Program-made: the position numbers and the translations under genes
Notes under the pieces: generated by a model
Databases searched by the model: none
The model's input: only the letters and a program-made list of their open reading frames with translations
Told to the model about the DNA's origin: nothing
Shown: in pieces, positions 38,593-47,344 of the stretch
Layout: each line of letters opens with the position of its first letter
How positions within the stretch are numbered: the stretch's first letter is position 1
NCBI RefSeq assembly: GCF_016758175.1
Contig: NZ_QYAB01000003.1
Coordinates: forward strand, 1 to 64,000
Source: Leucobacter zeae
Lineage (GTDB): Bacteria; Actinomycetota; Actinomycetes; Actinomycetales; Microbacteriaceae
DNA length: 64,000 nucleotides
Reading direction: 5' to 3'

Positions 38593-38915
38593 GCCACATC
38601 ACCACCCACATCCTCGACGCCTCGCTCGGCCGCCCCGCCGCCGACGTTCGCGTCGAGCTCCAGGACGCCGCAGGCGGCGCGATCGCGGAGGGCCGCACGA
38701 ACGCCGACGGCCGGATCCCCGACCTCGGCCCCGAGCAGCTCCCGGTCGGCGACTACCGCCTCCGGTTCTCGATCGGCGAGTACTTCGCGCGGAGCGGCAC
38801 GCCGGCCTTCTACCCGGCCGTCTCGATCGACTTCACCGTCGCCGATACCGCCCAGCACTACCACGTCCCACTCCTCATCAGCCCATTCGCATATTCCACT
38901 TACAGAGGGAGCTAG
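38589..38915 (+). CDS. uraH: 5-hydroxyisourate hydrolase (transthyretin-like)
   Basis: A 108-residue enzyme that opens 5-hydroxyisourate to OHCU. It has the N-terminal THILDASLGRPA with catalytic H7, the HYHVPLLISPFAY region, and the diagnostic C-terminal YRGS (105-108). Coupled to uraD by ATGA. Confidence 0.95.
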   Translation: MSHITTHILDASLGRPAADVRVELQDAAGGAIAEGRTNADGRIPDLGPEQLPVGDYRLRFSIGEYFARSGTPAFYPAVSIDFTVADTAQHYHVPLLISPFAYSTYRGS

Positions 38916-38920
38916 CAACC

Positions 38921-39841
38921 ATGTCGAACACCCCAGAGGTCAACGTCGTCCTCGGTCGCAACCAGTACGGCAAGGCGGAGAACCACGTCGTCCGCGTCAC
39001 GAAGGACGGCGATCGCCACTCCATCGAGGACGTGACGGTCATCTCGCAGCTGCACGGCGACTTCGACAGCGCGCACTACGACGGCAACAACGAGCACGTC
39101 GTCCCCACGGACACGCAGAAGAACACGGTCTTCGCCTTCGCGCGGGAGGGCATCGGATCTCCCGAGGACTACCTGCTGCGCCTGGGCCAGCACTTCGTCG
39201 ACGACTTCGCGTGGGTCACGGGCGGCCGCTGGGGCGCCCGGCAGGTCGTCTGGGAGCGCATCGCCGTCGACGGCGAGGGCCACGACCACTCGTTCTTCCG
39301 CGGCGGCTCGGGAGGCGAGACCCGTACGGCGGTCGTCAAGCTCGCCGAGAACGGCGCGGCGAAGCACGTGATCTCCGGCCTGCAGGACCTCGCGGTGCTG
39401 AAGACCACCGAGTCGGGCTTCGTCGGCTACCCGAAGGACCAGTACACGACGCTGCAGGAGACGACCGATCGCATCCTCGCGACGAACGTCACCGCGCGCT
39501 GGCTCTACAACACGACCGACATCGACTTCAACGCCACCTACGAGTCGGTGAAGAGGATCCTCCTCGAGACCTTCACCAACCACTACTCGCGCGCGCTGCA
39601 GGAGACGCAGTACCTCATGGGCAAGGCCGTGCTCGAAGCGCACCCCGAGATCGACGAGGTCAAGTTCTCGATGCCGAACCTGCACCACTTCGTCGTCGAT
39701 CTCGAACCCTTCGGGCTCGACAACCCGAACGTCGTCTTCTGGGCGGCGCACAGCCCGTACGGACTCATCGAGGGCACGATCCGCCGCGAGAGCCTGGGCG
39801 ACACCGACAAGCTCTGGGACGGCGTCCCCGCGTTCGTCTAA
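38921..39841 (+). CDS. uaZ: urate oxidase (uricase)
   Basis: A 306-residue cofactor-free uricase that oxidises urate to 5-hydroxyisourate with release of H2O2. The catalytic K18 (NQYGKAE) and T63-D64 (VVPTDTQKN) are kept, and the second T-fold half (FSMPNLHHFVVDL) is normal. It starts 5 nt after uraH. Acts in the cytoplasm. Confidence 0.96.
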   Translation: MSNTPEVNVVLGRNQYGKAENHVVRVTKDGDRHSIEDVTVISQLHGDFDSAHYDGNNEHVVPTDTQKNTVFAFAREGIGSPEDYLLRLGQHFVDDFAWVTGGRWGARQVVWERIAVDGEGHDHSFFRGGSGGETRTAVVKLAENGAAKHVISGLQDLAVLKTTESGFVGYPKDQYTTLQETTDRILATNVTARWLYNTTDIDFNATYESVKRILLETFTNHYSRALQETQYLMGKAVLEAHPEIDEVKFSMPNLHHFVVDLEPFGLDNPNVVFWAAHSPYGLIEGTIRRESLGDTDKLWDGVPAFV

Positions 39842-39868
39842 CCCGCACCCGCAGACAAGGAGGTCAGC

Positions 39869-41449
39869 ATGGGCAGCACTTCAGGAAGCTCGTTTCCCGG
39901 AACCATCGACGTGGCAGGAGAGCCGGAGGACGAACGTCTCGGCGTAGGCAGATCGTTCGCCTACGGACTCCAGCACGTCCTCACGATGTACGGCGGCATC
40001 ATCGCACCGCCGATCATCATCGGCAACGCCGTCGGGGCGGATCCCGCGGCGATCGGCATGCTGATCGCATCGTGCCTGTTCATCGGCGGGCTCGCCACAC
40101 TGCTGCAAAGCCTCGGACTCCCGTTCTTCGGGTCCAAACTCCCGCTCGTGCAGGGCACCTCCTTCGCCTCCGTGGCGACGATGACCGCGATCGTCACGGG
40201 CGACGGCTCGATCAACGAGGTCTTCGGCGCGGTGCTCGCCGCCTCCGCCATGGGCTTCCTGATCACGCCGTTCTTCGCGCAGATCATCCGGTTCTTCCCG
40301 CCCGTGGTGACGGGCGTCGTCATCACCTCGATCGGCCTCTCGCTGATCCCGGTCGCCGGCAACTGGATCATGGGCGGCAACGCCCAGGCCGACGACTACG
40401 GCTCGGTGATCGGCGTCGGGCTCGCAGCGATCACCCTGGTCGCGGTGATCGTGTTCAGCAAGGTCGGTCGCGGCATGATCTCGCGACTGTCGATCCTGCT
40501 CGGTCTCGTCGTCGGCACCGTCGTCGCGATCCCGATGGGGCTCGCCGACTTCTCGAAGGTCGCCGACGGCAGCATCTTCGCGATCCCGACCCCGTTCGCG
40601 TTCGGCTGGCCCGAGTTCAACGTGGCGTCGATCCTCTCGATGTTCATCGTGGTGCTCGTGATCCTCACCGAGACGGCGGCCGATATCCTCGCGGTCGGCG
40701 AGATCACCGGTTCGAAGGTCGACGCGAAGCGGATCGGCAACGGCCTGCGCGCCGACATGCTCTCGAGCATGCTGTCGCCCGTCTTCAACTCGTTCACGCA
40801 GTCGGCGTTCGCCCAGAACGTGGGCCTGGTCGCGATCACCGGGATCAAGAGCCGCTTCGTGGTCGCGGCTGGCGGCGTGATCCTCGTGATCCTCGGCGTG
40901 CTGCCCGTGCTCGGCCGCGTGGCCGGCGCGATCCCGATGCCCGTCCTGGGCGGCGCGGGCATCGTGCTCTTCGGCACCGTCGCCGCCTCGGGCATCCGCA
41001 CGCTGTCGAAGGTGTCCTACAAGGACAACATGAACCTCGTCATCGTGGCGACCTCGCTCGCCTTCGGTCTGCTGCCGGTCGTGAAGCCCGATATCTACTC
41101 GCAGTTCCCGGACTGGTTCGAGGTCATCTTCCACTCCGGCATCTCGTCGGCGACGCTCATGGCGATCCTGCTGAACATCTTCTTCAACGAGCTGAAGTTC
41201 GGTTCGGGGCGCAACAAGAACGCCTTCGTCGCGAGCCCGCCCCGCATGGTGCGCGAGGACGAGGTGCGGGCGCTCGAGGACGGCGACACCTTCGTGGGCG
41301 GCAAGCTGATCTCGAAGGAGGGCGCCGAGGTGCCGATCGTGCGGGTCAACGAGCTCGGGGCCGAGACCACCTCGCTGCACATCCCCACCGCGGACCAGGT
41401 GCGCGCCGACACGTCGGCGATCAGCATCCGGCGGAAGCGCCGCAAGTAG
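39869..41449 (+). CDS. NCS2-family xanthine/urate permease
   Basis: A 526-residue nucleobase transporter with about 14 membrane segments. Family motifs are LVQGTSFASVATM and ETAADILAVGE. The C-terminal ~80 residues (from about NKNAFVASPPRM) are a soluble tail longer than usual. It probably imports urate or xanthine, given its place just after urate oxidase. RBS AAGGAGG is strong. Confidence 0.9.
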   Translation: MGSTSGSSFPGTIDVAGEPEDERLGVGRSFAYGLQHVLTMYGGIIAPPIIIGNAVGADPAAIGMLIASCLFIGGLATLLQSLGLPFFGSKLPLVQGTSFASVATMTAIVTGDGSINEVFGAVLAASAMGFLITPFFAQIIRFFPPVVTGVVITSIGLSLIPVAGNWIMGGNAQADDYGSVIGVGLAAITLVAVIVFSKVGRGMISRLSILLGLVVGTVVAIPMGLADFSKVADGSIFAIPTPFAFGWPEFNVASILSMFIVVLVILTETAADILAVGEITGSKVDAKRIGNGLRADMLSSMLSPVFNSFTQSAFAQNVGLVAITGIKSRFVVAAGGVILVILGVLPVLGRVAGAIPMPVLGGAGIVLFGTVAASGIRTLSKVSYKDNMNLVIVATSLAFGLLPVVKPDIYSQFPDWFEVIFHSGISSATLMAILLNIFFNELKFGSGRNKNAFVASPPRMVREDEVRALEDGDTFVGGKLISKEGAEVPIVRVNELGAETTSLHIPTADQVRADTSAISIRRKRRK

Positions 41450-41466
41450 CCCTTCGCCGCACGACC

Positions 41467-41514
41467 CGGCCGCCGCCGGAAGGATCCCCCACAGGCTCCT
41501 CCCGGCGGCGGCCG
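41467..41514. terminator. stem-loop after the urate operon
   Basis: CGGCCGCCGCCGG and its reverse complement (41502-41514) enclose a 22-nt loop, between the convergent permease and IclR genes. It can end transcription from both sides. Confidence 0.6.
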
Positions 41515-41607
41515 TTCCGCGCGCGTGCGCGTGCGCAGGTTCCGGATCCGCAGCGGATCGGCCCTCGGAGATCCCGCCTGGCACCCCGCCCCGCCGGGGC
41601 GCGCCGA

Positions 41608-42357
41608 CTAGGAGAGCTCGGCGCCGATCGCGCTCGCCGCGCGGCGCAGCAGCGGCACAGCGCGCTTGCCGAAGCCCCCGTCGACGCGGCTGATGGGCCC
41701 CGACACCGAGACGGCCGCGGGCGTCGGGGATCCCGGCACCGCGACGGCGAAGCAGCGCACGCCGATCTCCTGCTCGTTGTCGTCGATCGCGTAGCCGCGT
41801 TCGCGCGTGACGCGCAGGTCCTCGAGCAGTTCGTCGAGCGTGGTCATGCTGCGCTCGGTCGCGGCGGGCATGCCGGCGCGGTCGATGATCCGTCGCACGG
41901 CATCGTCGTCGAGCTGCGCGAGGATCGCCTTGCCCACGCCCGTGTTGTGCATCGGCACGCGCTGGCCGACCTCGGTGAACATCCGCATCGCGTGCGGCGA
42001 GGGGACCTGCGAGATGTAGAGCACCTTGTCGCCGTCGTGCACCGCCATGTTCGCGGTCTCCGACAGCGCAGCGACGAGGCGGGCGAGCTCGGGCTGCACG
42101 AACGCGCCGAGCTGTTCGCCTGCACCCTCGCCGAGCGGGATCAGGCGCGGGCCGAGCGCGTATTGGCGGTTCGAGAGCTGGCGCACGTACGAGCGGCCGG
42201 TGAGCGTGCGGAGGAGCCGGTGGATGGTCGGCAGCGGCAGGCTCGACGCCTCGGCCAGTTCGCTGAGCGACATCGGACCGCCCGACCTGACCATCGCCTC
42301 GAGCAGGTCGAGGACCCGCTCGACCGACTGCACGCCACCAGCGTTCTTCTCTACCAT
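41608..42357 (-). CDS. IclR-family regulator (AllR-like)
   Basis: A 249-residue regulator: winged HTH at about 10-65 (MSLSELAEASSLPLPTIHRLLRTL), then an IclR effector domain ending with EIGVRCFAVAVPG and VSVSGPISRV. IclR proteins such as AllR govern glyoxylate and allantoin genes in other bacteria. It is central in this cluster and divergent from malic enzyme, so it is the best candidate for the repressor of the shared operators (inference). Confidence 0.9.
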   Translation of the reverse strand: MVEKNAGGVQSVERVLDLLEAMVRSGGPMSLSELAEASSLPLPTIHRLLRTLTGRSYVRQLSNRQYALGPRLIPLGEGAGEQLGAFVQPELARLVAALSETANMAVHDGDKVLYISQVPSPHAMRMFTEVGQRVPMHNTGVGKAILAQLDDDAVRRIIDRAGMPAATERSMTTLDELLEDLRVTRERGYAIDDNEQEIGVRCFAVAVPGSPTPAAVSVSGPISRVDGGFGKRAVPLLRRAASAIGAELS

Positions 42358-42554
42358 GCCCCGTACTCATTCCTGCGCTCGTCACCGATCCGCACCGATC
42401 GCTGCGAACGGGCGCGTCTCCAGTTTGTCATGTCCCCCGCCGGAGCACTCTCCGACACCGCCGTCGGGCGCTCCGCGGCGGCGGCGGTTCGACCCGATCC
42501 GTCCGCGCGGATTCGGTATTGCGGGGTCGGGCGAACGCGATTATGCTAACGATA

Positions 42555-42586
42555 CCGCATTGAGAAATAATATATCCATAATGCGG
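42555..42586. promoter_or_regulatory. candidate operator CCGCATT-N18-AATGCGG in the IclR/malic enzyme interval
   Basis: A perfect 7-bp inverted repeat; the interior, ATATATCCATAATGCGGAAA, resembles the tail of the cluster operator (ATTCCATAATACGAAA). It lies in the 310-bp divergent interval between the iclR and malic enzyme genes. It is the most AT-rich DNA of the region and probably holds both promoters. Confidence 0.5.
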
Positions 42587-42667
42587 AAATCGACAGCCGG
42601 CTTACCCGCACTCGACACCGCACGGCGCACGTCCAGTCCGCGGTCGTCGCGATCAAGGAGGATCACC

Positions 42668-44065
42668 ATGGCAAACCCGAGCCCCGGATACTCGGTCACC
42701 ATCCGCATCGAGGCCCCCTCCGGCTACAGCGTGACGAGCGAGCTCGTCACCGCCGCCGGCCAGGCGGGCGCGCAGGTCACCGCGCTCGACGTCGTCGAGT
42801 CGCACTCCGACGGCGTGGTCGTCGACATGACGGCCAACACGTCCGGCCCCGAGCACGTCGAAGAGGTCGAGGCGGCCCTCGGCGGCATCGCGGGCGTGAA
42901 GATCGCGCACGTCAGCGACCGCACCTTCCTCATCCACCTCGGCGGCAAGCTCGAGGTCGTGCCGAAGCTCGAGCTCCGCAACCGCGACGATCTCTCCCGC
43001 GCCTACACCCCGGGAGTCGCCCGCGTCTCCAAGGCCATCGCCGAGGACAAGTCCCTCGCGCGCAACCTCACCGTGAAGCGCAACACGATCGCGGTCGTCA
43101 CCGACGGAACGGCCGTGCTCGGCCTCGGCGACATCGGCCCGGAGGCCGCCCTCCCCGTCATGGAGGGCAAGGCGGCCCTCTTCAAGCAGTTCGCCGACGT
43201 CGACGCATGGCCGGTCTGCCTCGACACCAAGGACACCGACGAGATCGTGAGCATCGTCAAGGCCCTCGCGCCGGTCTACGGCGGCGTCAACCTCGAGGAC
43301 ATCGCCGCGCCCCGCTGCTTCGAGATCGAGGCGCGCCTGCGCGAGGAGCTCGACATCCCGGTGTTCCACGACGATCAGCACGGCACCGCCATCGTCGTGC
43401 TCGCCGCCCTCAACAACGCGCTGCGCGTCGTCGACAAGCGGATCTCCGACATCCGGGTGGTCGTCTCGGGCGTCGGCGCCGCGGGCAACGCGATCATCCG
43501 GCTCCTGCAGGCATCGGGCGTCTCGCACATCATCGGCGTCGGCCGCGCCGGCATCGTCGCGCGCGACCACGAGCACACCGACCCCTACCGCGCGGCGATC
43601 GCGGCATCGACGAACCCCGACAACCTGACGGGATCGCTCTCCGACGCCGTCGCGGGCGCAGACGTCTTCATCGGCGTCTCCGCGCCGGACGTGCTGACCG
43701 AGGCCGATGTGCAGAGCATGGCCGACCGGGCCATCGTGTTCGCACTCGCCAACCCCGATCCCGAGATCGACCCCGTGGTCGCCGGAAGGCACGCGGCCGT
43801 CGTCGCGACGGGGCGCAGCGACTACCCGAACCAGATCAACAACGTGCTCGTCTTCCCCGGCGTCTTCCGGGGCCTGCTCGACGCGGGCGTCTCCGACATC
43901 ACGGACGAGATGTTCGTCGCAGCGGCACGGGCCATCAGCGCCCGCGTCTCCGACGAGGAGCTGAACTCGAGCTTCATCATCCCGAGCATCTTCGACCGCG
44001 AGGTCACCCGGGACGTCGCCGATGCGATCGTCTCGGTCGCCCGCGCGTCGTCCGCCGAGGGCTGA
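42668..44065 (+). CDS. malic enzyme with N-terminal ACT domain
   Basis: A 465-residue oxidative decarboxylase of malate giving pyruvate and CO2 with reduction of NAD(P). Residues about 8-80 form an ACT-like regulatory domain. The catalytic core carries YTPGVARVS, FHDDQHGTA and the Rossmann motif GVGAAGNA; FPGVFRGLLD is typical. AAGGAGG precedes ATG 42668. Divergent from the IclR gene. In this cluster it would convert malate made from glyoxylate into pyruvate. Confidence 0.93.
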   Translation: MANPSPGYSVTIRIEAPSGYSVTSELVTAAGQAGAQVTALDVVESHSDGVVVDMTANTSGPEHVEEVEAALGGIAGVKIAHVSDRTFLIHLGGKLEVVPKLELRNRDDLSRAYTPGVARVSKAIAEDKSLARNLTVKRNTIAVVTDGTAVLGLGDIGPEAALPVMEGKAALFKQFADVDAWPVCLDTKDTDEIVSIVKALAPVYGGVNLEDIAAPRCFEIEARLREELDIPVFHDDQHGTAIVVLAALNNALRVVDKRISDIRVVVSGVGAAGNAIIRLLQASGVSHIIGVGRAGIVARDHEHTDPYRAAIAASTNPDNLTGSLSDAVAGADVFIGVSAPDVLTEADVQSMADRAIVFALANPDPEIDPVVAGRHAAVVATGRSDYPNQINNVLVFPGVFRGLLDAGVSDITDEMFVAAARAISARVSDEELNSSFIIPSIFDREVTRDVADAIVSVARASSAEG

Positions 44066-44071
44066 TACCGG

Positions 44072-44107
44072 CGGGTGCTGCCGGCGGCACGTCGCCGGCA
44101 GCACCCG
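44072..44107 (+). terminator. stem-loop after malic enzyme
   Basis: Perfect 15-bp arms (CGGGTGCTGCCGGCG and complement) around a 6-nt loop. It separates malic enzyme from the DUF6986 gene. A TAGCCT hexamer shortly after may be the -10 of the next gene. Confidence 0.75.
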
Positions 44108-44163
44108 TTCCGGCTAGCCTGCTACCAGACCACCGCACGCCGATCCACAGAAAGCGAGGCTCC

Positions 44164-45432
44164 GTGACCTCCCCTTCCGCCAGCTCATTCGACGAGGCAG
44201 ACCTGCAGTTCGCCGACCAGGCGCTCGCCGAGACCGACGCCCTGCTCGTCTCCGCCTATCCCGGCGACGACGGCAGCCGCCAGCCGATCCACACCGTCTA
44301 CATCCCGGGCGACCGCTACGAGGCGGGGATCGCGGGCCGCTGGGGCGCCGAGGCCCTCTCCGCCGTCGACGGGTTCGGCGGCATCGACCGCCTGGTCGCC
44401 GAGCTCGGGATCGACGCGGCCGAGCAGGCGACGATCGCCGAGCGCGTGCGCGAGAAGCTGACCGCCGAGCCCATCGAGGATCTCCGGATCGACTTCGAGG
44501 ACGGATTCGGGGATCGCGGCGACGAGGCGGAGGACGCGGCCGTGGTCGCCGCGGCGAGCGCTCTGGCGGACGACCTGGCCGCGGGCACGGCTCCGCCCTT
44601 CTTCGGCATCCGGTTCAAGTGCTTCGAGAGCGACACCCGGCGTCGCGGCATCCGCACGCTCGACCTCTTCCTCACGACGCTCGTCGGCGCGCTCGGCACC
44701 GACCTCCCGAGCGGGCTGATCCTGACCCTCCCGAAGGTCACGACCGTGCAGCAGGTCGAGGTGATGGTGCGACTGCTCGAACGCCTCGAGGAGCGCCTGG
44801 GCCTCGCACCCCGTCGCCTCGGATTCGAGGTGCAGGTGGAGACCCCGCAGCTCATCATCGGCGCGGGCGGCACGTTCCCGGTCGCAGAGCTCCTGCACCG
44901 CGCCGACGGCCGCATCACCGGCCTGCACTACGGCACGTACGACTACTCCGCCTCGCTCGGCATCGCCGCGGCGCAGCAGTCGATGGAGCACCCGGCCGCG
45001 GACTTCGCGAAGCAGGTCATGCAGGTCGCCGTCGCCGGCACCGGCGTGCGGGTCTCCGACGGGTCCACCAACGTGATCCCCGCTGGCGACGGCGCGCTCG
45101 ACGCCTGGAAGCTCCACGCCCGGCTCGTCCGCCGCTCCCTGGAGCGCGCCTACTACCAGGGCTGGGATCTGCACCCCGCGCACCTGCCGAGCCGCTTCGT
45201 CGCGAGCTACGCGTTCTTCCGCACCGGGGTGGAAGCGGTGACCAGGCGCCTGCGCAACTACGTCGAGCAGAACACCGACGGCTTCCTCGACGAGCCAGCG
45301 ACGGCGCGCGCGCTCGCCGGGTTCCTCGTGCGCGGCGTGCAGTCCGGCGCGGTGAGCGCGTCCGAGCTCGCATCGAGCGTCGGGGTCTCCGAGGCCGACC
45401 TCGTCGCGCTCGCATACCCCCGCCGCGGCTGA
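44164..45432 (+). CDS. DUF6986 protein (HpcH/CitE-type aldolase fold)
   Basis: A 422-residue protein of DUF6986. RIDFEDGFG (metal site), FGIRFKCFE, GFEVQVETPQLI and GLHYGTYDYSASLGI match a CitE/malate-synthase-like TIM barrel. Related barrels cleave or form malyl-CoA-type compounds. Its location between malic enzyme and the allantoin gene allE suggests glyoxylate plus acetyl-CoA to malate, or a similar lyase (inference). The start is GTG at 44164. Confidence 0.8.
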   Translation: MTSPSASSFDEADLQFADQALAETDALLVSAYPGDDGSRQPIHTVYIPGDRYEAGIAGRWGAEALSAVDGFGGIDRLVAELGIDAAEQATIAERVREKLTAEPIEDLRIDFEDGFGDRGDEAEDAAVVAAASALADDLAAGTAPPFFGIRFKCFESDTRRRGIRTLDLFLTTLVGALGTDLPSGLILTLPKVTTVQQVEVMVRLLERLEERLGLAPRRLGFEVQVETPQLIIGAGGTFPVAELLHRADGRITGLHYGTYDYSASLGIAAAQQSMEHPAADFAKQVMQVAVAGTGVRVSDGSTNVIPAGDGALDAWKLHARLVRRSLERAYYQGWDLHPAHLPSRFVASYAFFRTGVEAVTRRLRNYVEQNTDGFLDEPATARALAGFLVRGVQSGAVSASELASSVGVSEADLVALAYPRRG

Positions 45433-45519
45433 GCCCGCAGACGCCGAGCCCGCAGAAGCCGAGCCCGCCAGACCCTCGGACCGAGACGTCCGATCCATCC
45501 GACCCGCAGAGGAGCGAAC

Positions 45520-46335
45520 ATGACCACCCCCACCTACGCCACGATCGACCCCACGCTGCCGCCGCAGACCGACTCGCTCGGCTCGGCCGCCATCGTGAAG
45601 GAGGCCTACACGGTCATCCCCGGCAGCGTGATGCGCGACATCGTCGCGAGCCTCTTCCCGGAGTGGCGCGACACGCGCGGCTGGATCCTCAACCGCCCGG
45701 TCGCGAGCGGGGCGACCACCTTCGCCCAGATGATCATGGAGGTGCAGCCGGGCGGCGGCTCGGACGCCCCCGAGCCGCAGGCCGAGGTCGAGGGGTTCCT
45801 CTTCGTCCTCTCGGGCGAGTTCGGCGCGACGATCGACGGCGCGCAGCACACCCTCACCGAGGGCGGCTACGCCTTCATCCCGGCGGGCACGCCCTGGTCG
45901 ATCACCAACACGGGTGACGCTCCCGGCCAGTTCCACTGGTTCCGCAAGCGCTACGAGCCCTCCCCCGGGCTCACCCCGAAGGTGCATGTCGGCAACGAGC
46001 GCGACATCGAGCCCGCGGCCATGGCCGGCACCGACGGCAAGTGGGCGACCACGCGCATCCTCGATCCCGAGGACCTGGCGTACGACATGCACGTCACGGT
46101 CGTGACCTTCGAACCCGGCGCTAAGATCCCCTTCCTCGAAACCCATGTCATGGAGCACGGCATCTACGTGCTCGAGGGCAACGCCGTCTACCGCCTCAAC
46201 GACGACTGGGTCGAGCTGCAGGCCGGGGACTACTTCTCGCTCCGCGCGTTCTGCCCGCAAGCGTGCTACGCGGGCGGGCCGGGCAAGTTCCGCTACCTGC
46301 TCTACAAGGACGTCAACCGCCAGATCGTGCTCTGA
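45520..46335 (+). CDS. allE: (S)-ureidoglycine aminohydrolase
   Basis: A 271-residue bicupin that releases ammonia from S-ureidoglycine to give ureidoglycolate. The C-terminal cupin contains the metal-binding stretch FLETHVMEHGIYVLEG and the family end QACYAGGPGKFRYLLYKDVNR. Its start follows GAGGAGCG. It implies that allantoate is degraded by an AllC-like enzyme, which is not in this window. Confidence 0.93.
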   Translation: MTTPTYATIDPTLPPQTDSLGSAAIVKEAYTVIPGSVMRDIVASLFPEWRDTRGWILNRPVASGATTFAQMIMEVQPGGGSDAPEPQAEVEGFLFVLSGEFGATIDGAQHTLTEGGYAFIPAGTPWSITNTGDAPGQFHWFRKRYEPSPGLTPKVHVGNERDIEPAAMAGTDGKWATTRILDPEDLAYDMHVTVVTFEPGAKIPFLETHVMEHGIYVLEGNAVYRLNDDWVELQAGDYFSLRAFCPQACYAGGPGKFRYLLYKDVNRQIVL

Positions 46336-46345
46336 GACGCACTCC

Positions 46346-46383
46346 CGGCAGGGCCCCGCGCGATTCCGCGCGGGGCCCTGCCG
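46346..46383 (+). terminator. stem-loop after allE
   Basis: 17-bp perfect arms starting CGGCAGGGCCCC with a 4-nt ATTC loop, followed by CGTTTCC. Confidence 0.85.
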
Positions 46384-46443
46384 CGTTTCCGAGCCCGGCG
46401 AACGGTGCCGGATCGTTTCCGCGCGACGAACTGAGCACCCCAC

Positions 46444-46472
46444 TTGACGGGACCGGATCACCGGGTTACGCT
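46444..46472 (+). promoter_or_regulatory. hyi operon promoter
   Basis: TTGACG (46444-46449), 17 nt, then TACGCT (46467-46472). The operator follows immediately downstream, a classical arrangement for repression. Confidence 0.5.
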
Positions 46473-46482
46473 TTTCGTAATT

Positions 46483-46508
46483 CAGAATAGTTATTCCATA
46501 ATACGAAA
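46483..46508 (+). promoter_or_regulatory. urate/allantoin operator, site 3
   Basis: CAGAAT-AGTT-ATTCCA followed by TAATACGAAA. The right part, ATTCCATAATACGAAA, is identical to site 2 (38064-38079); the left arm carries one substitution. It lies 3 nt before the hyi start. Confidence 0.75.
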
Positions 46509-46511
46509 GCA

Positions 46512-47303
46512 ATGGTGCTCATGTCGTACACGGTCAACGCCTCCATCCTCCTGAAGGAGCTCCCCCTCCTCGATCGGCCCGCCGCCGTCAAGGCCGCGGG
46601 GTTCGACGCCGTCGAGTTCTGGTGGCCCTTCGCCGAGGCCGTCCCCTCGGACGCGGAGGTCGACGGATTCGTGACCGCGATCCAGGACGCCGGCGTGCAG
46701 CTGACGGGCCTGAACTTCTTCGCGGGCGACATGGCGGGCGGCGACCGCGGGCTCGTGTCGTGGAAGGGCCGCTGCGGCGAGTTCGCGGACAACATCGACG
46801 TCGTGGTCGGAATCGGCGAGCGCCTCGGCACGAAGGCCTTCAACGCGCTCTACGGGCTGCGGCAGGACGGCTTCTCCCCCGAGGAGCAGGACGAGCTCGC
46901 GCTGAAGAACCTCGCAGCCGCGGCCGCGGGAGTCGCGAAGATCGGCGGCACCGTGCTCCTCGAGCCGGTGTCGGGCGCACCGTCCTACCCGCTGAAGACC
47001 GCGCAGGACGCCCTCGACGTCATCGGCAGCGTCGACGCGGACAACATCAAGCTCCTCGCCGACTTCTACCACCTCGCGGTCAACGGCGACGACGTCGCGT
47101 CCGTCATCGAGCAGCACGCGGCCGACTTCGGTCACATCCAGATCGCGGACGCCCCGGGTCGCAACGAACCCGGCACCGGGGACCTCCCGCTCGCCCAGTG
47201 GATCGCGCGCAGCCGCGAGCTCGGCTACGCCGGCCCCGTCGGCCTCGAGTACGTCGCCTCGCAGCAGGATCCGTTCGCCTGGGTCGACGGCTTCGGCTCC
47301 TGA
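46512..47303 (+). CDS. hyi: hydroxypyruvate isomerase
   Basis: A 263-residue TIM-barrel isomerase interconverting hydroxypyruvate and tartronate semialdehyde. Metal ligands are seen in VLLEPVSG and HIQIADAPGRNEPGTG, a highly diagnostic run. The start is ATG 46512; ATG 46521 (MSYTVNASIL) is the alternative, and neither has a strong ribosome site. First of four genes hyi-glxR-gcl-glxK/allB. Confidence 0.92.
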   Translation: MVLMSYTVNASILLKELPLLDRPAAVKAAGFDAVEFWWPFAEAVPSDAEVDGFVTAIQDAGVQLTGLNFFAGDMAGGDRGLVSWKGRCGEFADNIDVVVGIGERLGTKAFNALYGLRQDGFSPEEQDELALKNLAAAAAGVAKIGGTVLLEPVSGAPSYPLKTAQDALDVIGSVDADNIKLLADFYHLAVNGDDVASVIEQHAADFGHIQIADAPGRNEPGTGDLPLAQWIARSRELGYAGPVGLEYVASQQDPFAWVDGFGS

Positions 47304-47344
47304 CCGGCTCCCCCACTCGCAGACTCACCGAAAGGTCACACACC

